DNA of 64,000 nt from Acuticoccus sp051016205 (GCA_051016205.1 CP136534.1:2108001-2172000); one strand, 5' to 3'. Numbered from the stretch's first letter, positions 1 to 9,548 are shown. The notes: generated by a model from the sequence alone, not told the origin. Made by a program: numbers and translations.

Positions 1-1645
1 AGGTCTTTGCCAAGCGCTGCAGCACGCCGCCGATGGCGCTGCGCTCGGCTTTGGAAAGCCCTGCCGTGGGCTCGTCCAGGAGAAGCACCGAGGGTTCGGT
101 GGCGAGCACCATGGCAAGCTCCAAACCGCGCTTCATGCCGTGGCTGAGGCTTCCAGAGGCGGTGCCCATCTCCTTGTCGAGCCCCGTGGTGCGGACGATT
201 TCCAGCGCCGGCTCGGGCAGGCGGACCTCGGTGCGGCTTGCCAACATCGGTGCACCGTCCACCCCGTAGCGGGCCAGCTTCAGGCAGTCTGCGACGGAAA
301 GCGTGTCGAACAGGTTGGTGTTCTGGAAGCTTCGGCCGATGCCAAGCGCCACGATCGATTGCGGGGCGCCGCGGCCTATGGAGGTGCCCTGCACGAAGAC
401 CTGCCCGCCAGTGCGCTCCGAGCCGTTGGAGATGCAGCGCATCAAAGTGGTCTTGCCGGCGCCGTTGGGGCCGACGATGGACAAAAGCTCGCCCGCACTC
501 ACCTTGGCCGAAACGCCCTCCAGCACCGATAGGCTGCCGTACCGGCACGTGAGACCGTCGATCGTGAGCGGCGGCGCATCAGAGGCACCGGCACGCACTT
601 TCAGATCGACCGGAACAAGGTGCACCACGTCTTCGCGCGGGCCGCGCCAAGCCCGCACGGCCCAGGCAATGGGTTGCCACAGCACCGGCCCGAGACCGCG
701 CGGCAGCAAAACGATGACAAGGACGAAGGCAATGCCCGTCAACAGCTTCCACAGGAACGGCAGCGTGCCGGACAGATAAGACGCAGTGACGTCGATGCCG
801 ATGGCGCCGACCACAGGTCCGATGAGTGTCCCCCGGCCGCCAAGTGCGGTCCAGATCAAGAGTTCGGTGCCCAGGAGGAAGCCCCCCAGTTCAGGCGCGA
901 CCACATTGGTGAACAGTGCGTAGATGAAGCCGGCAACGGCGCCGATGCCGGCCGCGCCCATCATCAGCGCCCCTTTGACCCGGCTGATGGGGATGGCGAG
1001 GTAGGAGGCCCTTTCCTCGTTCTCCCGGATCGCCACCAAGATCCGCCCGAAGTCGCTGCGCACGAAGAGAAGACCGAGCGCGGTCACGGCGATGAGGAAG
1101 AACCCTGCGATAAGGAAGTAAGTCTCCACCGACCAGTAGTAGGTGGGGAAGGCCGAAATGCCGCTGGAGGACCCCGTGAAGCGCCCGCCTGCGAAAATGA
1201 GCTGCACCAGGACAATGGGCAGGGCGAGGGTGATGATGGACGCATAAAGGGGCGATGCGCCATGATAGAAGGCGAGCCAACTGACGAGCGCGGCCACCGC
1301 CATGGCGACGAGGATGCCGGCCACAAGTGCGCCGATCGCCCATTCTGGGCCGAAGCCGTAGTGGGTGAAGGTGAGGGCCGCCGCATACCCGCCGATGCCG
1401 AAAAAGGCCGACTGCCCGAACGTCAAGATCCCCGTATAGCCCCACAGGATGTCCACCGTCATCACCAAGGCGGCAAGGCAAAAGGCGCGGATCAGGATGT
1501 TCGTGGTGTAGATGTCGAGGGAGCGTGAGGCGAAGATGAGCACGATGACCGCCGCCGCCGCGCCAAGCGCCACCGACCGCCAGGGACTTCTGCGCGCTGC
1601 ACCGGCACGAGCGACGGGCGCGGCGTCGTCGGAAACCTCAGCCAA
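1..1645 (-). CDS. Fused LivM-type permease and LivG-type ATPase of a branched-chain/amide ABC importer (3' end cut by window edge)
   Basis: Reading leftward, the first ~320 residues form a hydrophobic LivM-family permease, including the loop segments WGYTGILTFGQSAFFGIGGY and RENEERASYLAIP. A linker of about 40 residues then leads into a LivG-type ATPase with Walker A GPNGAGKTT, a signature SLSHGMKRGLELAMVLA and Walker B VLLLDEPTAG. The frame stays open to base 1, so the last residues lie outside the window. No ATG begins the frame. A TTG at 1645 preceded by AAGGGG seven bases upstream is the likeliest start (TTG at 1651 is the alternative), so it overlaps the upstream permease gene by eight bases. 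Permease-ATPase fusions are known in this transporter family. Together with the next two genes it makes an inner-membrane importer; a LivF-type second ATPase would be expected beyond the window. Confidence 0.88.
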   Translation of the reverse strand, partial: MAEVSDDAAPVARAGAARRSPWRSVALGAAAAVIVLIFASRSLDIYTTNILIRAFCLAALVMTVDILWGYTGILTFGQSAFFGIGGYAAALTFTHYGFGPEWAIGALVAGILVAMAVAALVSWLAFYHGASPLYASIITLALPIVLVQLIFAGGRFTGSSSGISAFPTYYWSVETYFLIAGFFLIAVTALGLLFVRSDFGRILVAIRENEERASYLAIPISRVKGALMMGAAGIGAVAGFIYALFTNVVAPELGGFLLGTELLIWTALGGRGTLIGPVVGAIGIDVTASYLSGTLPFLWKLLTGIAFVLVIVLLPRGLGPVLWQPIAWAVRAWRGPREDVVHLVPVDLKVRAGASDAPPLTIDGLTCRYGSLSVLEGVSAKVSAGELLSIVGPNGAGKTTLMRCISNGSERTGGQVFVQGTSIGRGAPQSIVALGIGRSFQNTNLFDTLSVADCLKLARYGVDGAPMLASRTEVRLPEPALEIVRTTGLDKEMGTASGSLSHGMKRGLELAMVLATEPSVLLLDEPTAGLSKAERSAIGGVLQRLAKT

Positions 1646-2474
1646 TGCCAAGCCCCTTGGGTCGCAGCCGCAGGATCAGCGCAGCCAGCACGACGATCGT
1701 CAGACCGCCGAGGATCGGGCTTACATAGGTGGACACGGCAACCTGTGCGCTGCCAAGGATGAGCGAGGCCACCGCAAGGCTCGGAATGGAGATGCCAGAC
1801 ACCAGAACCAGCATGAACGAGTTCACCAGCCACGGAAGGCCCATGTTGGGATCGACCGCGAGGAGCGGCGTGATCAGCGCGCCTGCAGCGCACGCAAGAC
1901 CTGCGCCCAGCGCAAAGGTCAGCATCCGCACGCGGCCAGAGTTGATGCCGAGCCCCCGCGCCAACGTCTCATTCATGATGACGGCGCGCGCGTTGAGGCC
2001 AAAGCGTGTGGCCCGAAACAGGACCGTGAGTGCGACGCCAAGGAGGACCGCGATGACCGTCGCAGCGAGGCGATAGGCCGAATAGTCCACCACGCCAAGG
2101 TCGAGCGTGCCGGCCAGCGGAGAGGCTGCGAACTGAACCTCCCTGCCGAAGGACAGCGTGATGACTTGGACGATGATGATGCCGAGCCCCCACGTGGCGA
2201 GGATCGCATCAAGGGGCCTGTTGTAGAGGGGCCGGATCACCAGGCGCTCAACGATGAGCCCCGCGGCAAACCCGAACAGCCCTGCCAGCGGGATAGACAG
2301 CCACGGCGACAGGCCCGCCTCTGTGGTCAGAAACGCTGTGTAGCCGCCCACGGTAAGAAAGGCACCGTGGGCGAAGTTGATGAGCTTCATCACCCCCAGG
2401 ATGATCATCAGCCCGGCCGCAACGGCGAACAAGATCGCCGCTGTGGTGAGCATGTCGAGGAGAAGAATGCCCAT
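1638..2474 (-). CDS. LivH-type ABC transporter permease
   Basis: A 278-residue, almost wholly hydrophobic protein of the LivH/UrtB permease family, the first of two permease units of a branched-chain amino acid, urea or amide importer. Family features seen are the N-terminal segment ILGVMKLINFAHGAFLTVGG, the central VERLVIRPLYNRPLDAILATWG and the C-terminal ALILRLRPKGLGIG. Length is typical. It lies 17 bases downstream of the binding protein gene and overlaps the fused permease-ATPase gene, so the three are almost certainly one transcript and translationally coupled. It forms the membrane pore with the LivM half of the fused partner. Confidence 0.9.
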   Translation of the reverse strand: MGILLLDMLTTAAILFAVAAGLMIILGVMKLINFAHGAFLTVGGYTAFLTTEAGLSPWLSIPLAGLFGFAAGLIVERLVIRPLYNRPLDAILATWGLGIIIVQVITLSFGREVQFAASPLAGTLDLGVVDYSAYRLAATVIAVLLGVALTVLFRATRFGLNARAVIMNETLARGLGINSGRVRMLTFALGAGLACAAGALITPLLAVDPNMGLPWLVNSFMLVLVSGISIPSLAVASLILGSAQVAVSTYVSPILGGLTIVVLAALILRLRPKGLGIG

Positions 2475-2491
2475 CTGTGTTGCCTAAGGGC

Positions 2492-3643
2492 TTAGCCGGC
2501 GAACTGCGGGCATTGATCGCCGGGATCGACGTTTTCGAACGTCTCGATCACCTCGACCGACCCATCCTCCTGCACTTGGCCCAGGTACATGGTCAGCGGT
2601 GCATGGCGCTGCTTGTTCATCTGCACGGTGCCGCGGGGGCCTGTGAAGGACACCTCGTCCAGCTTGTCGATCACGGCGTCGGCGTCGGTGGACCCTGCGG
2701 CTTCCACCGCTGCCTTATAAAGGTAGATCGCCTCGTATTGGGGCACGGACAGATCGTTCGGTGTGTTGAGGTCGTCGCCGAACTTTGCGGCCATTGCGTC
2801 GAGGAAGGTCTTGTTCTCCTCGCTGTCGATGCCGGTGACGTAGGATGCGGCAATGAAGATGCCCGTTGCGTCACCGCCCATGGACTTTGCCGTGCCCTCA
2901 TCGACGGCAAGGTTGGCGTAAGGGATGTCGACGCCCGCAGCGCGCAGCTGCTTGGTCAGCGTCACATTGGGCGCGCCGCCGGCGGTGGATGTGATCAACG
3001 CGTCGGGTTCGGCCGCCTTCAGCTTGGAGATAATGGCGGTCCAGTCGGAGCCGTCCATCGGGAGATACTCCTCGCCCAAAATCTCGCCGCCGTTCTCTTC
3101 AACGTATTGCCGCGTGAACTCCAGCATGCCGCGGCCGAAGGCGTAGTCGGAGCCGATCAGGTAGTAGGTCTTGCTGTCGAACTCGTTCATGAAGTGATCG
3201 ACGATGGGGGCCACCTGCTGCTCGGGCACCCAGGCATTGATGTACATGTAAGGCGAGCACGACCGACCCTCGTAGAACGAGGTGTAGATGTACGGCGTGC
3301 GCCCGCGATTGACGATGGGCAGCCCTGCATTGCGCGCAGCCGACGTTTCCATGGAGATCAGAACGTCCACAGCCTCGCGGAAGACCAGGCTGTCGAACGC
3401 CCGCTGAGCGCCTTGTGCGCCCGAACCGTCGTCCGCGACGATCAGCTCGAGCGGACGGCCGAGCACGCCGCCGGCTGCGTTGATCTCTTCCACCGCAAGC
3501 TCTGCGGATTGCACGACGGATGGCGCCACAACGCTGTTGGCGCCCGACAGGCCGACCGGAACGCCGATCTTGATGGGATCTTGCGCCATTGCGCCCGTTG
3601 CGACCAAAGCGGCCGCGACGGCTGCCCATGCGATTGTTTTCAT
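2492..3643 (-). CDS. Periplasmic substrate-binding protein, urea/short-chain-amide type (LivK/UrtA/AmiC-like)
   Basis: A 383-residue protein with a signal peptide (MKTIAWAAVAAALVATGAMA, cleavage before QDP) and a type I periplasmic binding fold: it starts DPIKIGVPVGLSGANSVV, continues with AVEEINAAGGVLGRPLELIV and includes YYLIGSDYAFGRG and GEEYLPMDGSDWTAIISKLK. The YLIGSDYAFG and EEYLPM elements are those of the urea/amide-binding branch (UrtA, AmiC, FmdD) more than classic leucine-binding proteins. It is the first transporter gene, 29 bases after an amidohydrolase gene, which also favours an amide or urea-like ligand. That ligand is an inference; a branched-chain amino acid cannot be excluded. 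Confidence 0.87.
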   Translation of the reverse strand: MKTIAWAAVAAALVATGAMAQDPIKIGVPVGLSGANSVVAPSVVQSAELAVEEINAAGGVLGRPLELIVADDGSGAQGAQRAFDSLVFREAVDVLISMETSAARNAGLPIVNRGRTPYIYTSFYEGRSCSPYMYINAWVPEQQVAPIVDHFMNEFDSKTYYLIGSDYAFGRGMLEFTRQYVEENGGEILGEEYLPMDGSDWTAIISKLKAAEPDALITSTAGGAPNVTLTKQLRAAGVDIPYANLAVDEGTAKSMGGDATGIFIAASYVTGIDSEENKTFLDAMAAKFGDDLNTPNDLSVPQYEAIYLYKAAVEAAGSTDADAVIDKLDEVSFTGPRGTVQMNKQRHAPLTMYLGQVQEDGSVEVIETFENVDPGDQCPQFAG

Positions 3644-3672
3644 CGTCTGCTCCTTCGTTTCGTTTTTGTTTG

Positions 3673-4533
3673 TCAGTACCAGGAGGGTTCGGCGTCCGAG
3701 CCCAGCATTTCGCCGTAAAGGTCGGAGCGCCGATCCCTGAGGACCTGGTTGAATGCGTTGAGCGTGCGCCCGCGACGGGCGGCGGTGATATCCACCTCGG
3801 CGAGCAGCGTCTCAGGTTCGCTCTTGCTGGCCGGTCCCGCGATCAACCATCCGTCAGGCCCCGCGATCACGCTTTGGCCCAGAAACGGCTGCTGGCGCTC
3901 TGTGCCGACCCTGTCGGCAGCGGCGATGAAGACGGAGTTGGCGTGCGCGGCGCCCATGACGAGGATGTTGGCCATGGCGAGGGGTTGATGGTCCGAGTTC
4001 GGCATCGGCACCCAGTTGGTGGGCACGCAGATGAGTTCAGCGCCGCCGAGCGCAAGCATACGCCAGCTCTCCGGAAACCAGCCATCGTAGCAGATCAGCG
4101 CGCCGATCCGGCCGATCGATGTGTTGTAGACCGGAAAGCCCGAGTTGCCGCGCTCGAACACCAGCGGCTCCTCGTTCCAAAGATGTGCCTTGCGATAGGT
4201 GCCAATGCGGCCGTCGGGGCCCACCACAGCGGCGCTATTGTAAAGGTCTGCACCATCGCGCTCGCAAAAGCCGGCGACGAGGTGGACGCCGTGGTCGCGC
4301 GCGAATACCTCCCACGCGCTGACCGTCGGGCCGTCTGCCGGTTCGGACAGGGACAGCGCCTCCGATCGGCTCTCAAACACGTAGCCGGAGTTGGAAAGCT
4401 CCGGAAGGACGATGACATCCGCGCCATCGCGCACGGCCGCTGCGGCGCGCTCCAACCCCTCCTCGCGGTTTGAGGCGAGCTCGCCGATGCGCGGTTCGTA
4501 CTGGATACAGGCGATCGTCAGGCTTTGCGGCAC
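3673..4533 (-). CDS. Nitrilase-superfamily carbon-nitrogen hydrolase (amidase/N-carbamoyl hydrolase type)
   Basis: A 286-residue soluble enzyme with the complete catalytic triad of the nitrilase superfamily: Glu45 in VLPELSNSG, Lys115 in YRKAHLW and Cys148 in LICYDGWFPE. Members hydrolyse nitriles, amides or N-carbamoyl groups. The GxICYDxWFPE context and about 280-residue length fit aliphatic amidases or N-carbamoyl amidohydrolases rather than true nitrilases. No signal peptide is seen, so it is cytoplasmic. It is the promoter-proximal gene of the operon with the amide-type importer, which suggests uptake of an amide followed by release of ammonia. The exact substrate cannot be read from sequence. 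Confidence 0.87.
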   Translation of the reverse strand: MPQSLTIACIQYEPRIGELASNREEGLERAAAAVRDGADVIVLPELSNSGYVFESRSEALSLSEPADGPTVSAWEVFARDHGVHLVAGFCERDGADLYNSAAVVGPDGRIGTYRKAHLWNEEPLVFERGNSGFPVYNTSIGRIGALICYDGWFPESWRMLALGGAELICVPTNWVPMPNSDHQPLAMANILVMGAAHANSVFIAAADRVGTERQQPFLGQSVIAGPDGWLIAGPASKSEPETLLAEVDITAARRGRTLNAFNQVLRDRRSDLYGEMLGSDAEPSWY

Positions 4534-5057
4534 TTTGGTGTCCTCCAGGCCTTCTGGGGAGCAAAGTCTATGCCACGAACACAGATTATTCGAGCCTGCC
4601 GGCTCGAACCGCCGCCACGGCCTGTTGTATTCGGCTGATCGACCGCGGTGCGAGTTCCGGCCGGGAAAGGTAAACCGCTGCGGCCCGAGCAGGCCATCCG
4701 TCGCTCATATGGCCGCAAAGATCGCAGGCGCTCCACCTCGCCATGAAGGTCGATATGCGTCGCGGCCTTCAGGCGCCACACAAGCAATAGTCGCAGGGGC
4801 AGGTCCACACCGCGCCTGCGAGACATTGCGTGGTCTAAAGTGGGCGAAAAGGCGCCTTTGACCGGTGCGTGGGCCATCGCTGGTGACAGGAAGCGGGTTG
4901 GGGGGGTCGACCGGCCCCCGCCGAATTGAACGAAAGATGCGTTGATTGTCACGCAAGCATCGGCAAGTCTCAAAGCATGACCGTGTCAACTGGCACTGTG
5001 GAGGGCAATGCGGTCGGCCGGCCGTTTTCGGCCACGTACACTGGGATTGGGGTCTCG
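4534..5057. other. Divergent intergenic region
   Basis: About 520 bases between two divergent genes. No open frame here has convincing protein-like composition. It presumably carries the promoters of the amidohydrolase-importer operon (leftward) and the SMP-30-like gene (rightward); no clear operator or RNA was recognised. Confidence 0.5.
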
Positions 5058-6041
5058 ATGAACGCGGATTTTCCCTGGCAAACCGCGCACACTGTCATGG
5101 TCGCGGTGCTCTCATTTTGGATTGCGGCGCCCGTCGCACTGGCTGGCCCGTTGGAGGAGGCGGATCGGGAGCGGCACGCGGTCTTCGTAGACGTCAATGC
5201 ACACGAAGGTCCGGTCGCCGTGCCCAGTTTGAACCGGATCTACTTTACCACAAAGCCGGACTTCGCGGCCGATGACACCTACATTTCCATACGCTTTGTG
5301 GACATGGAGACCGGCGAGGTCGGGACACTCCTTGAGCGCAGCAATATGGCCAACAGCATGTGGCTGAGTTCCAACGGTCAGTCGCTCCTGGTCGCAGAAC
5401 AAGGCACCAAGAGCACACCGGGTCGCATCGCACGCATCGACCTTGCCACTGGCGCAAGAGAGGTCATCGTCGACCACTTCGGCGGCAAGCCATTCAACTC
5501 CCCCAATAAGGTGCTGGAGGCCGATACGGGGTGGATCTACTTCACCGATCCTGACTACGGCCACAATCAAGGGTTTAAATCCACACCTCAGCTTCCGATG
5601 GCTGTGTACGCACATGACCCTGCAAGCAATACAACGAAAGTGCTGACGACGGCGCTCGATCGGCCCCATGGCCTTGCGCTGTCGCCCGACCAGACAATCC
5701 TTTACATGACCGACACGGACGCGATCGATGGCAAGCATCCCTACAACCCGAAAGGGACGCAGGCGGTGGTCGCCGCGCGTCTTCTTGCGCCCGATCGCCT
5801 TGGGCCCATAAGGACACTTGCGTCCGTTCCGGTTGGTATTCCTGATGGTTTGATCACCACAGCAGAAGACGGCCACCTTTGGGTGGCCGCGGGTGACGGT
5901 TTGCGTCGCTACACACCCGCCGGAGAGCTTGTGGAACTGTTTCCTGTTCCAAAAGGGGTTTTCAACGTCACAAGGTATGGCGACGCGCTGTACTCGACCG
6001 CTGACACCGCAATTTGGCGCACAGGTATTTCTTCAGATTGA
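5058..6041 (+). CDS. Exported SMP-30/gluconolactonase-like beta-propeller protein
   Basis: A 327-residue protein. The ATG at 5058 is chosen because it is followed by a signal-peptide-like stretch (VMVAVLSFWIAAPVALAG); an open frame runs further upstream but is not protein-like. The mature part has six-bladed propeller features of the SMP-30/strictosidine synthase-like family: GPVAVPSLNRIYFTT, PFNSPNKVLEADTGWIYFTDPDYG, LDRPHGLALSPDQTILYMTDTD, PVGIPDGLITTAEDGHLWVA. The NSPNK and PDG elements supply the usual metal-site residues (Asn, Asp). Such proteins are lactonases or hydrolases of sugar-derived or other lactones, here likely periplasmic. The substrate is unknown. It precedes an exported multicopper oxidase on the same strand but more than 350 bases away, so co-transcription is uncertain. 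Confidence 0.8.
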   Translation: MNADFPWQTAHTVMVAVLSFWIAAPVALAGPLEEADRERHAVFVDVNAHEGPVAVPSLNRIYFTTKPDFAADDTYISIRFVDMETGEVGTLLERSNMANSMWLSSNGQSLLVAEQGTKSTPGRIARIDLATGAREVIVDHFGGKPFNSPNKVLEADTGWIYFTDPDYGHNQGFKSTPQLPMAVYAHDPASNTTKVLTTALDRPHGLALSPDQTILYMTDTDAIDGKHPYNPKGTQAVVAARLLAPDRLGPIRTLASVPVGIPDGLITTAEDGHLWVAAGDGLRRYTPAGELVELFPVPKGVFNVTRYGDALYSTADTAIWRTGISSD

Positions 6042-6395
6042 TCGTCTTGGTAAGGGCCGGTTGGTAGAACAGGACCTATGAACTGGGCAGGGCGAAATTT
6101 GCCTGTCACGCATTTCGTATCCGCTTTAATTTGTGTTGGTGGATGGGACAACTTTTGAGCGTGAAGGTAAAATCTCCTATTTTCGTCTGAATTTTTCGAG
6201 TTGCAGCTCCCGATGGTGCCGGGCTACGCTCAAGCGTTGAATTATCCTATGTTATGTTGCTGGCCGGGCGAGGCGTCTATGGATCGAAGCTCTCTGAACG
6301 ACGCCCGGATCGATCACGGTGCGGTCCAGAGCGGCCCGACCGTTGGCGTCATGACGGGTGAGAGGTGCTGTGCTTTAGGGCGCCACACCGGTTCC
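6042..6395. other. Intergenic region upstream of the multicopper oxidase
   Basis: About 350 bases including an A/T-richer patch near 6110-6200, a plausible promoter. The oxidase frame stays open back to a TTG at 6201, but that extension is not protein-like and lies before the signal peptide. Confidence 0.45.
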
Positions 6396-8330
6396 ATGAG
6401 GCTGACGTCCCTGGTTGTCGGCGCCTTGGCGGCAGTGATTTCGGCTTCTGGGGCGGCGGTGGCGAACGGTGCTGGGGTCAGTCTGGCTGATCCACCCACC
6501 ATCGGGCGCACGGCAAGTCGCTCCATCAGTGAGGCCACCGCCCAGCCGATGGATCTTCGTGTGGCGCTCTCCGTACAGTACCGCGACGGCGCCTTGTGGA
6601 ACGCGGCAACGCGGAAGAACGACCCTGTGCGCTTGCGCTCCTACTTGGCCGGGGAGAGCACCCCGTCATCACTTGTCGGCCCCACAATTGAGGCGCGTCC
6701 CGGCGACACCCTTCGCCTTCACCTCACCAATGATCTGCCGGCCGACGACCCCAGTTGCGCTCACGCGCACCATGGACAGGCCCACGATCTCAACATTCCC
6801 CACTGCTTTAACAGCACCAACATGCATGCCCATGGTATTTGGGTGAGCCCCACCGGCAACAGTGACAATGTGTTCTTGCGGTTTGACCCCGGCACCAGTT
6901 TTGAGCACGAGTACGCGATCCCAGCCGATCACCCGGCAGGGACCTTCTGGTACCATCCACACCTGCACGGATCGACGGCGCTCCAAGTCTCCAGCGGTAT
7001 GGCAGGGGCGCTCATCCTTCGGGGCGACCGTATGCCATCTGCCGATCGGCCTGGTGATCTTGACGTGCTCTTGCGCCCGACCAAGACGCAGCCCTTCCGC
7101 GAGCGCGTCATCCTTTTCCAGCAATTTGCTTACGGTTGCGAGGACGAGAACCGGCAAATCAAAACCGATATTAGCGGCCGGTGGATCTGCGATGACGGGG
7201 ATGTGGGTGTCATCGAACAATACTTGAGCACATCTGGTCCAAATACATTTGGCGGTGGGGTCTGGAATGCGTCCGGCCGCCACACGGCCATCAATGGATT
7301 GGTCCTCCCGGTCTTGAAAGGCGTGACGGCGGGCCAGTTCGAGCGCTGGCGGCTGATCCATGCTGGCGTACGCGATACCGTCAATCTGACGGTCGTGCCC
7401 TTGGACGAAACGTCCTTTTCCAGCAACGCCGTCGAGACGATGGATACCGAGACTTTGACGGCCGCGTGCCGTGGGCCTTCGGTTCCACTCAACCTTGTGG
7501 CGGCCGATGGCCTCACCATGAACCGTGTGCGCGCAAGAAAAAATGCGGTGATGCAGCCCGGTTACCGGTGGGATGCGCTCTTGGCGTTCCCCTCTGCCGG
7601 CCGCTACTGCCTCCTTGATGTACAAGATCCCATCGGCGGCGGTATGGACAACCAAACGCCCCACGACACGGAGCTTCTTGCACTCGTGGAGGTGGACGCT
7701 GGCGGGGGCGTGGCCGAAACCGCCGACGACGGGGCTTTGGCGGCAGCGCTCATCGACGCAGCTCGTCAGAACATCACGGGTGATATGGCCGCGCGGGTGG
7801 TCAACGACCTTGAGAACGGCCTCAGCCTTGCCGCCTTTGCCGCACATCGCTCTTTGATGGGCACCGAGCCGCAGCGCACACGACACGTCGTCTACAATAT
7901 CGACATCACGACAAACCCTGTCCGCTACGAAATCAACGGCAAGCCTTTTGATCCCACCGACGTCTGGTCTCTCGAACTCGGCGCGGTTGAGGATTGGGTG
8001 CTCTCCTCCACGTGGGAGGGTCACCCCCACCACGTGCATGTCAATCCGTTCCAGATCGTGGCAGTTCTTGACCCCGACGGCAAAGACGTCTCCATGCCCG
8101 GCAGTGTTGATGACTTCACTGGCGAAGTGGATACCCAATTTGCGGGGCTAAAAGGTGTTTGGAAGGATACCATTTGGGTCAAGAACCCGAAGAAATCACC
8201 CGAGGGCGCTTACACAATCAGAGTGCGTACCAAATACAGGCGATACATCGGTCGCTTTGTCTTGCATTGCCACATACTCGATCATGAAGATCAAGGCATG
8301 ATGCAAATTGTTGAAATCGTCCTCCCGTAG
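6396..8330 (+). CDS. Exported multicopper oxidase
   Basis: A 644-residue protein whose ATG at 6396 opens a signal peptide (MRLTSLVVGALAAVISASGA). All four copper-binding histidine motifs are present: NMHAHGIW (H144, H146), FWYHPHLHGS (H187, H189, H191), EGHPHHVHVNPFQ near residue 545, and VLHCHILDHEDQGMM near the C-terminus, where the Met would be the axial ligand of the type 1 copper. It is therefore a complete three-domain oxidase that couples one-electron oxidation of a substrate (phenolics, Cu(I), Mn(II) or Fe(II)) to reduction of O2. It is probably periplasmic. No Met-rich insert of the CueO type is seen, so a role in copper tolerance is not specifically supported. The next gene encodes a di-haem peroxidase, another periplasmic redox enzyme. 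Confidence 0.9.
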   Translation: MRLTSLVVGALAAVISASGAAVANGAGVSLADPPTIGRTASRSISEATAQPMDLRVALSVQYRDGALWNAATRKNDPVRLRSYLAGESTPSSLVGPTIEARPGDTLRLHLTNDLPADDPSCAHAHHGQAHDLNIPHCFNSTNMHAHGIWVSPTGNSDNVFLRFDPGTSFEHEYAIPADHPAGTFWYHPHLHGSTALQVSSGMAGALILRGDRMPSADRPGDLDVLLRPTKTQPFRERVILFQQFAYGCEDENRQIKTDISGRWICDDGDVGVIEQYLSTSGPNTFGGGVWNASGRHTAINGLVLPVLKGVTAGQFERWRLIHAGVRDTVNLTVVPLDETSFSSNAVETMDTETLTAACRGPSVPLNLVAADGLTMNRVRARKNAVMQPGYRWDALLAFPSAGRYCLLDVQDPIGGGMDNQTPHDTELLALVEVDAGGGVAETADDGALAAALIDAARQNITGDMAARVVNDLENGLSLAAFAAHRSLMGTEPQRTRHVVYNIDITTNPVRYEINGKPFDPTDVWSLELGAVEDWVLSSTWEGHPHHVHVNPFQIVAVLDPDGKDVSMPGSVDDFTGEVDTQFAGLKGVWKDTIWVKNPKKSPEGAYTIRVRTKYRRYIGRFVLHCHILDHEDQGMMQIVEIVLP

Positions 8331-8348
8331 ACAAGCGGGTGGGCGAAT

Positions 8349-8376
8349 TTCTGCCGGACGTATTCTGCCGGACGTA
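8349..8376. repeat. 14-bp perfect tandem duplication upstream of the peroxidase gene
   Basis: The 14-mer TTCTGCCGGACGTA occurs twice head-to-tail, ending 36 bases before the ATG of the cytochrome c peroxidase gene. It may be a duplicated regulator site or a slippage product; nothing in the sequence decides. Confidence 0.8.
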
Positions 8377-8412
8377 TGATGTGCGCCGGCATTCTTGTGG
8401 GAGGGGGAGATA

Positions 8413-9474
8413 ATGAAACGCCTGAATCGTGTTGTGTTGCTTACAATTTTCGCGCTGTCCATGTCCATCGGTGGGGCGGCCGCGCAAACTGCGACGGACG
8501 TTTCTGCGCTGCGCGACAAGGCGCTCGCCACCATGTCCAAGGTGCCCACAAGCCTGCCTGAAGATCTCGGCCCTCCAGGCACCGCCGCGCAAGTGGAACT
8601 TGGCAAGTTTTTGTATTTTGACCCGCGTTTGTCTCTGAGTAACCAGATCAGCTGTAACAGTTGCCACAATCTCGCAACCGGTGGGGTCGACAATCAGGTG
8701 GTCTCTGTGGGCCACAAGTGGGCCCTGGATGACCGCAACGCGCCGACAACCCTCAACGCCGTTTTCAACTTGGCCCAGTTTTGGGACGGACACTCTCCCG
8801 ATCTTGTGGCGCAGGCCCACGACCCCATCACCGATCCTAAGGAGATGGCGTTCAGCGAAAATGATGTCGTCGCAACCGTATCGTCGATCCCCCTCTACCG
8901 TGAAATGGTGCACAGCGCGTTCCCCGACGCCAACGACCAGGTGACCATGACGCTTGTGCAGGAGGCGATCGCCTTCTTCGAGATGACACTGCTCACGCCC
9001 CATTCGCCGTTCGACCGCTTCCTCTCCGGCGACGATGAAGCGCTTGGCCAAGAAGCGCTCGACGGTCTAGCCCTGTTTATCGACAAGGGGTGCACGACTT
9101 GCCACGATGGCGTTGGCATTGGCGGTACGAAGTTTCGCAAGTTCGGTGTCGTGGCCGATCCTGGTGTACGGTTTCGCCCGCCAGATGATCTTGGCCGCTT
9201 CGCCGTCACAGGCGACGAGGCGGACAAGTACGTCTACAAGGTTCCGCTCCTGCGCAACATTGCGCTCACCGCACCTTACTTTCACACAGGCAGCACCTGG
9301 TCGCTGGAGGAAGCTGTGAAAGTGATGGGGCGCGCTCAGTTGGGGCTTCAGCTGTCCGATGACGAAGCGTCAAAGATTGTGGCATTTCTGAACACGTTGA
9401 CGGGCGATCAACCAGACATCCTGCTTCCGGCGTTGCCGCCCAGCACACAAAACACCCCGCGTCCGCAGCCCTGA
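8413..9474 (+). CDS. Di-haem cytochrome c peroxidase (CcpA/MauG superfamily)
   Basis: A 353-residue exported protein: signal peptide MKRLNRVVLLTIFALSMSIG ending AAAQ, then two c-type haem sites, CNSCH (C81-C84-H85) and CTTCH (C227-C230-H231). Family elements LGKFLYFDPRLS and YFHTGSTWSLEEAVKVM are present, the latter typical of the C-terminal domain. Known members reduce H2O2 to water with electrons from cytochrome c, or oxidise protein or small-molecule substrates (MauG type). The ATG at 8413 is preceded by a strong purine-rich ribosome binding site (GGGAGGGGGAGA). It is 82 bases after the multicopper oxidase and probably expressed with it in the periplasm. Confidence 0.9.
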   Translation: MKRLNRVVLLTIFALSMSIGGAAAQTATDVSALRDKALATMSKVPTSLPEDLGPPGTAAQVELGKFLYFDPRLSLSNQISCNSCHNLATGGVDNQVVSVGHKWALDDRNAPTTLNAVFNLAQFWDGHSPDLVAQAHDPITDPKEMAFSENDVVATVSSIPLYREMVHSAFPDANDQVTMTLVQEAIAFFEMTLLTPHSPFDRFLSGDDEALGQEALDGLALFIDKGCTTCHDGVGIGGTKFRKFGVVADPGVRFRPPDDLGRFAVTGDEADKYVYKVPLLRNIALTAPYFHTGSTWSLEEAVKVMGRAQLGLQLSDDEASKIVAFLNTLTGDQPDILLPALPPSTQNTPRPQP

Positions 9475-9548
9475 GCGTCCATGTCAGAACGTCTTCCAAC
9501 TGACGGACGAGGCTTTCAGCATCGCTGATGAAACGGGTGAGGTGAGGG

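Noticed and set aside
620..1528. Long plus-strand frame
   Set aside because: It is antisense to the LivM half of the fused transporter gene, which has clear membrane segments; the plus frame is rich in Arg/His/Gly and has no motifs.
6669..8138. 489-codon minus-strand frame
   Set aside because: It is the complement of the multicopper oxidase gene, whose four copper motifs are intact on the plus strand.
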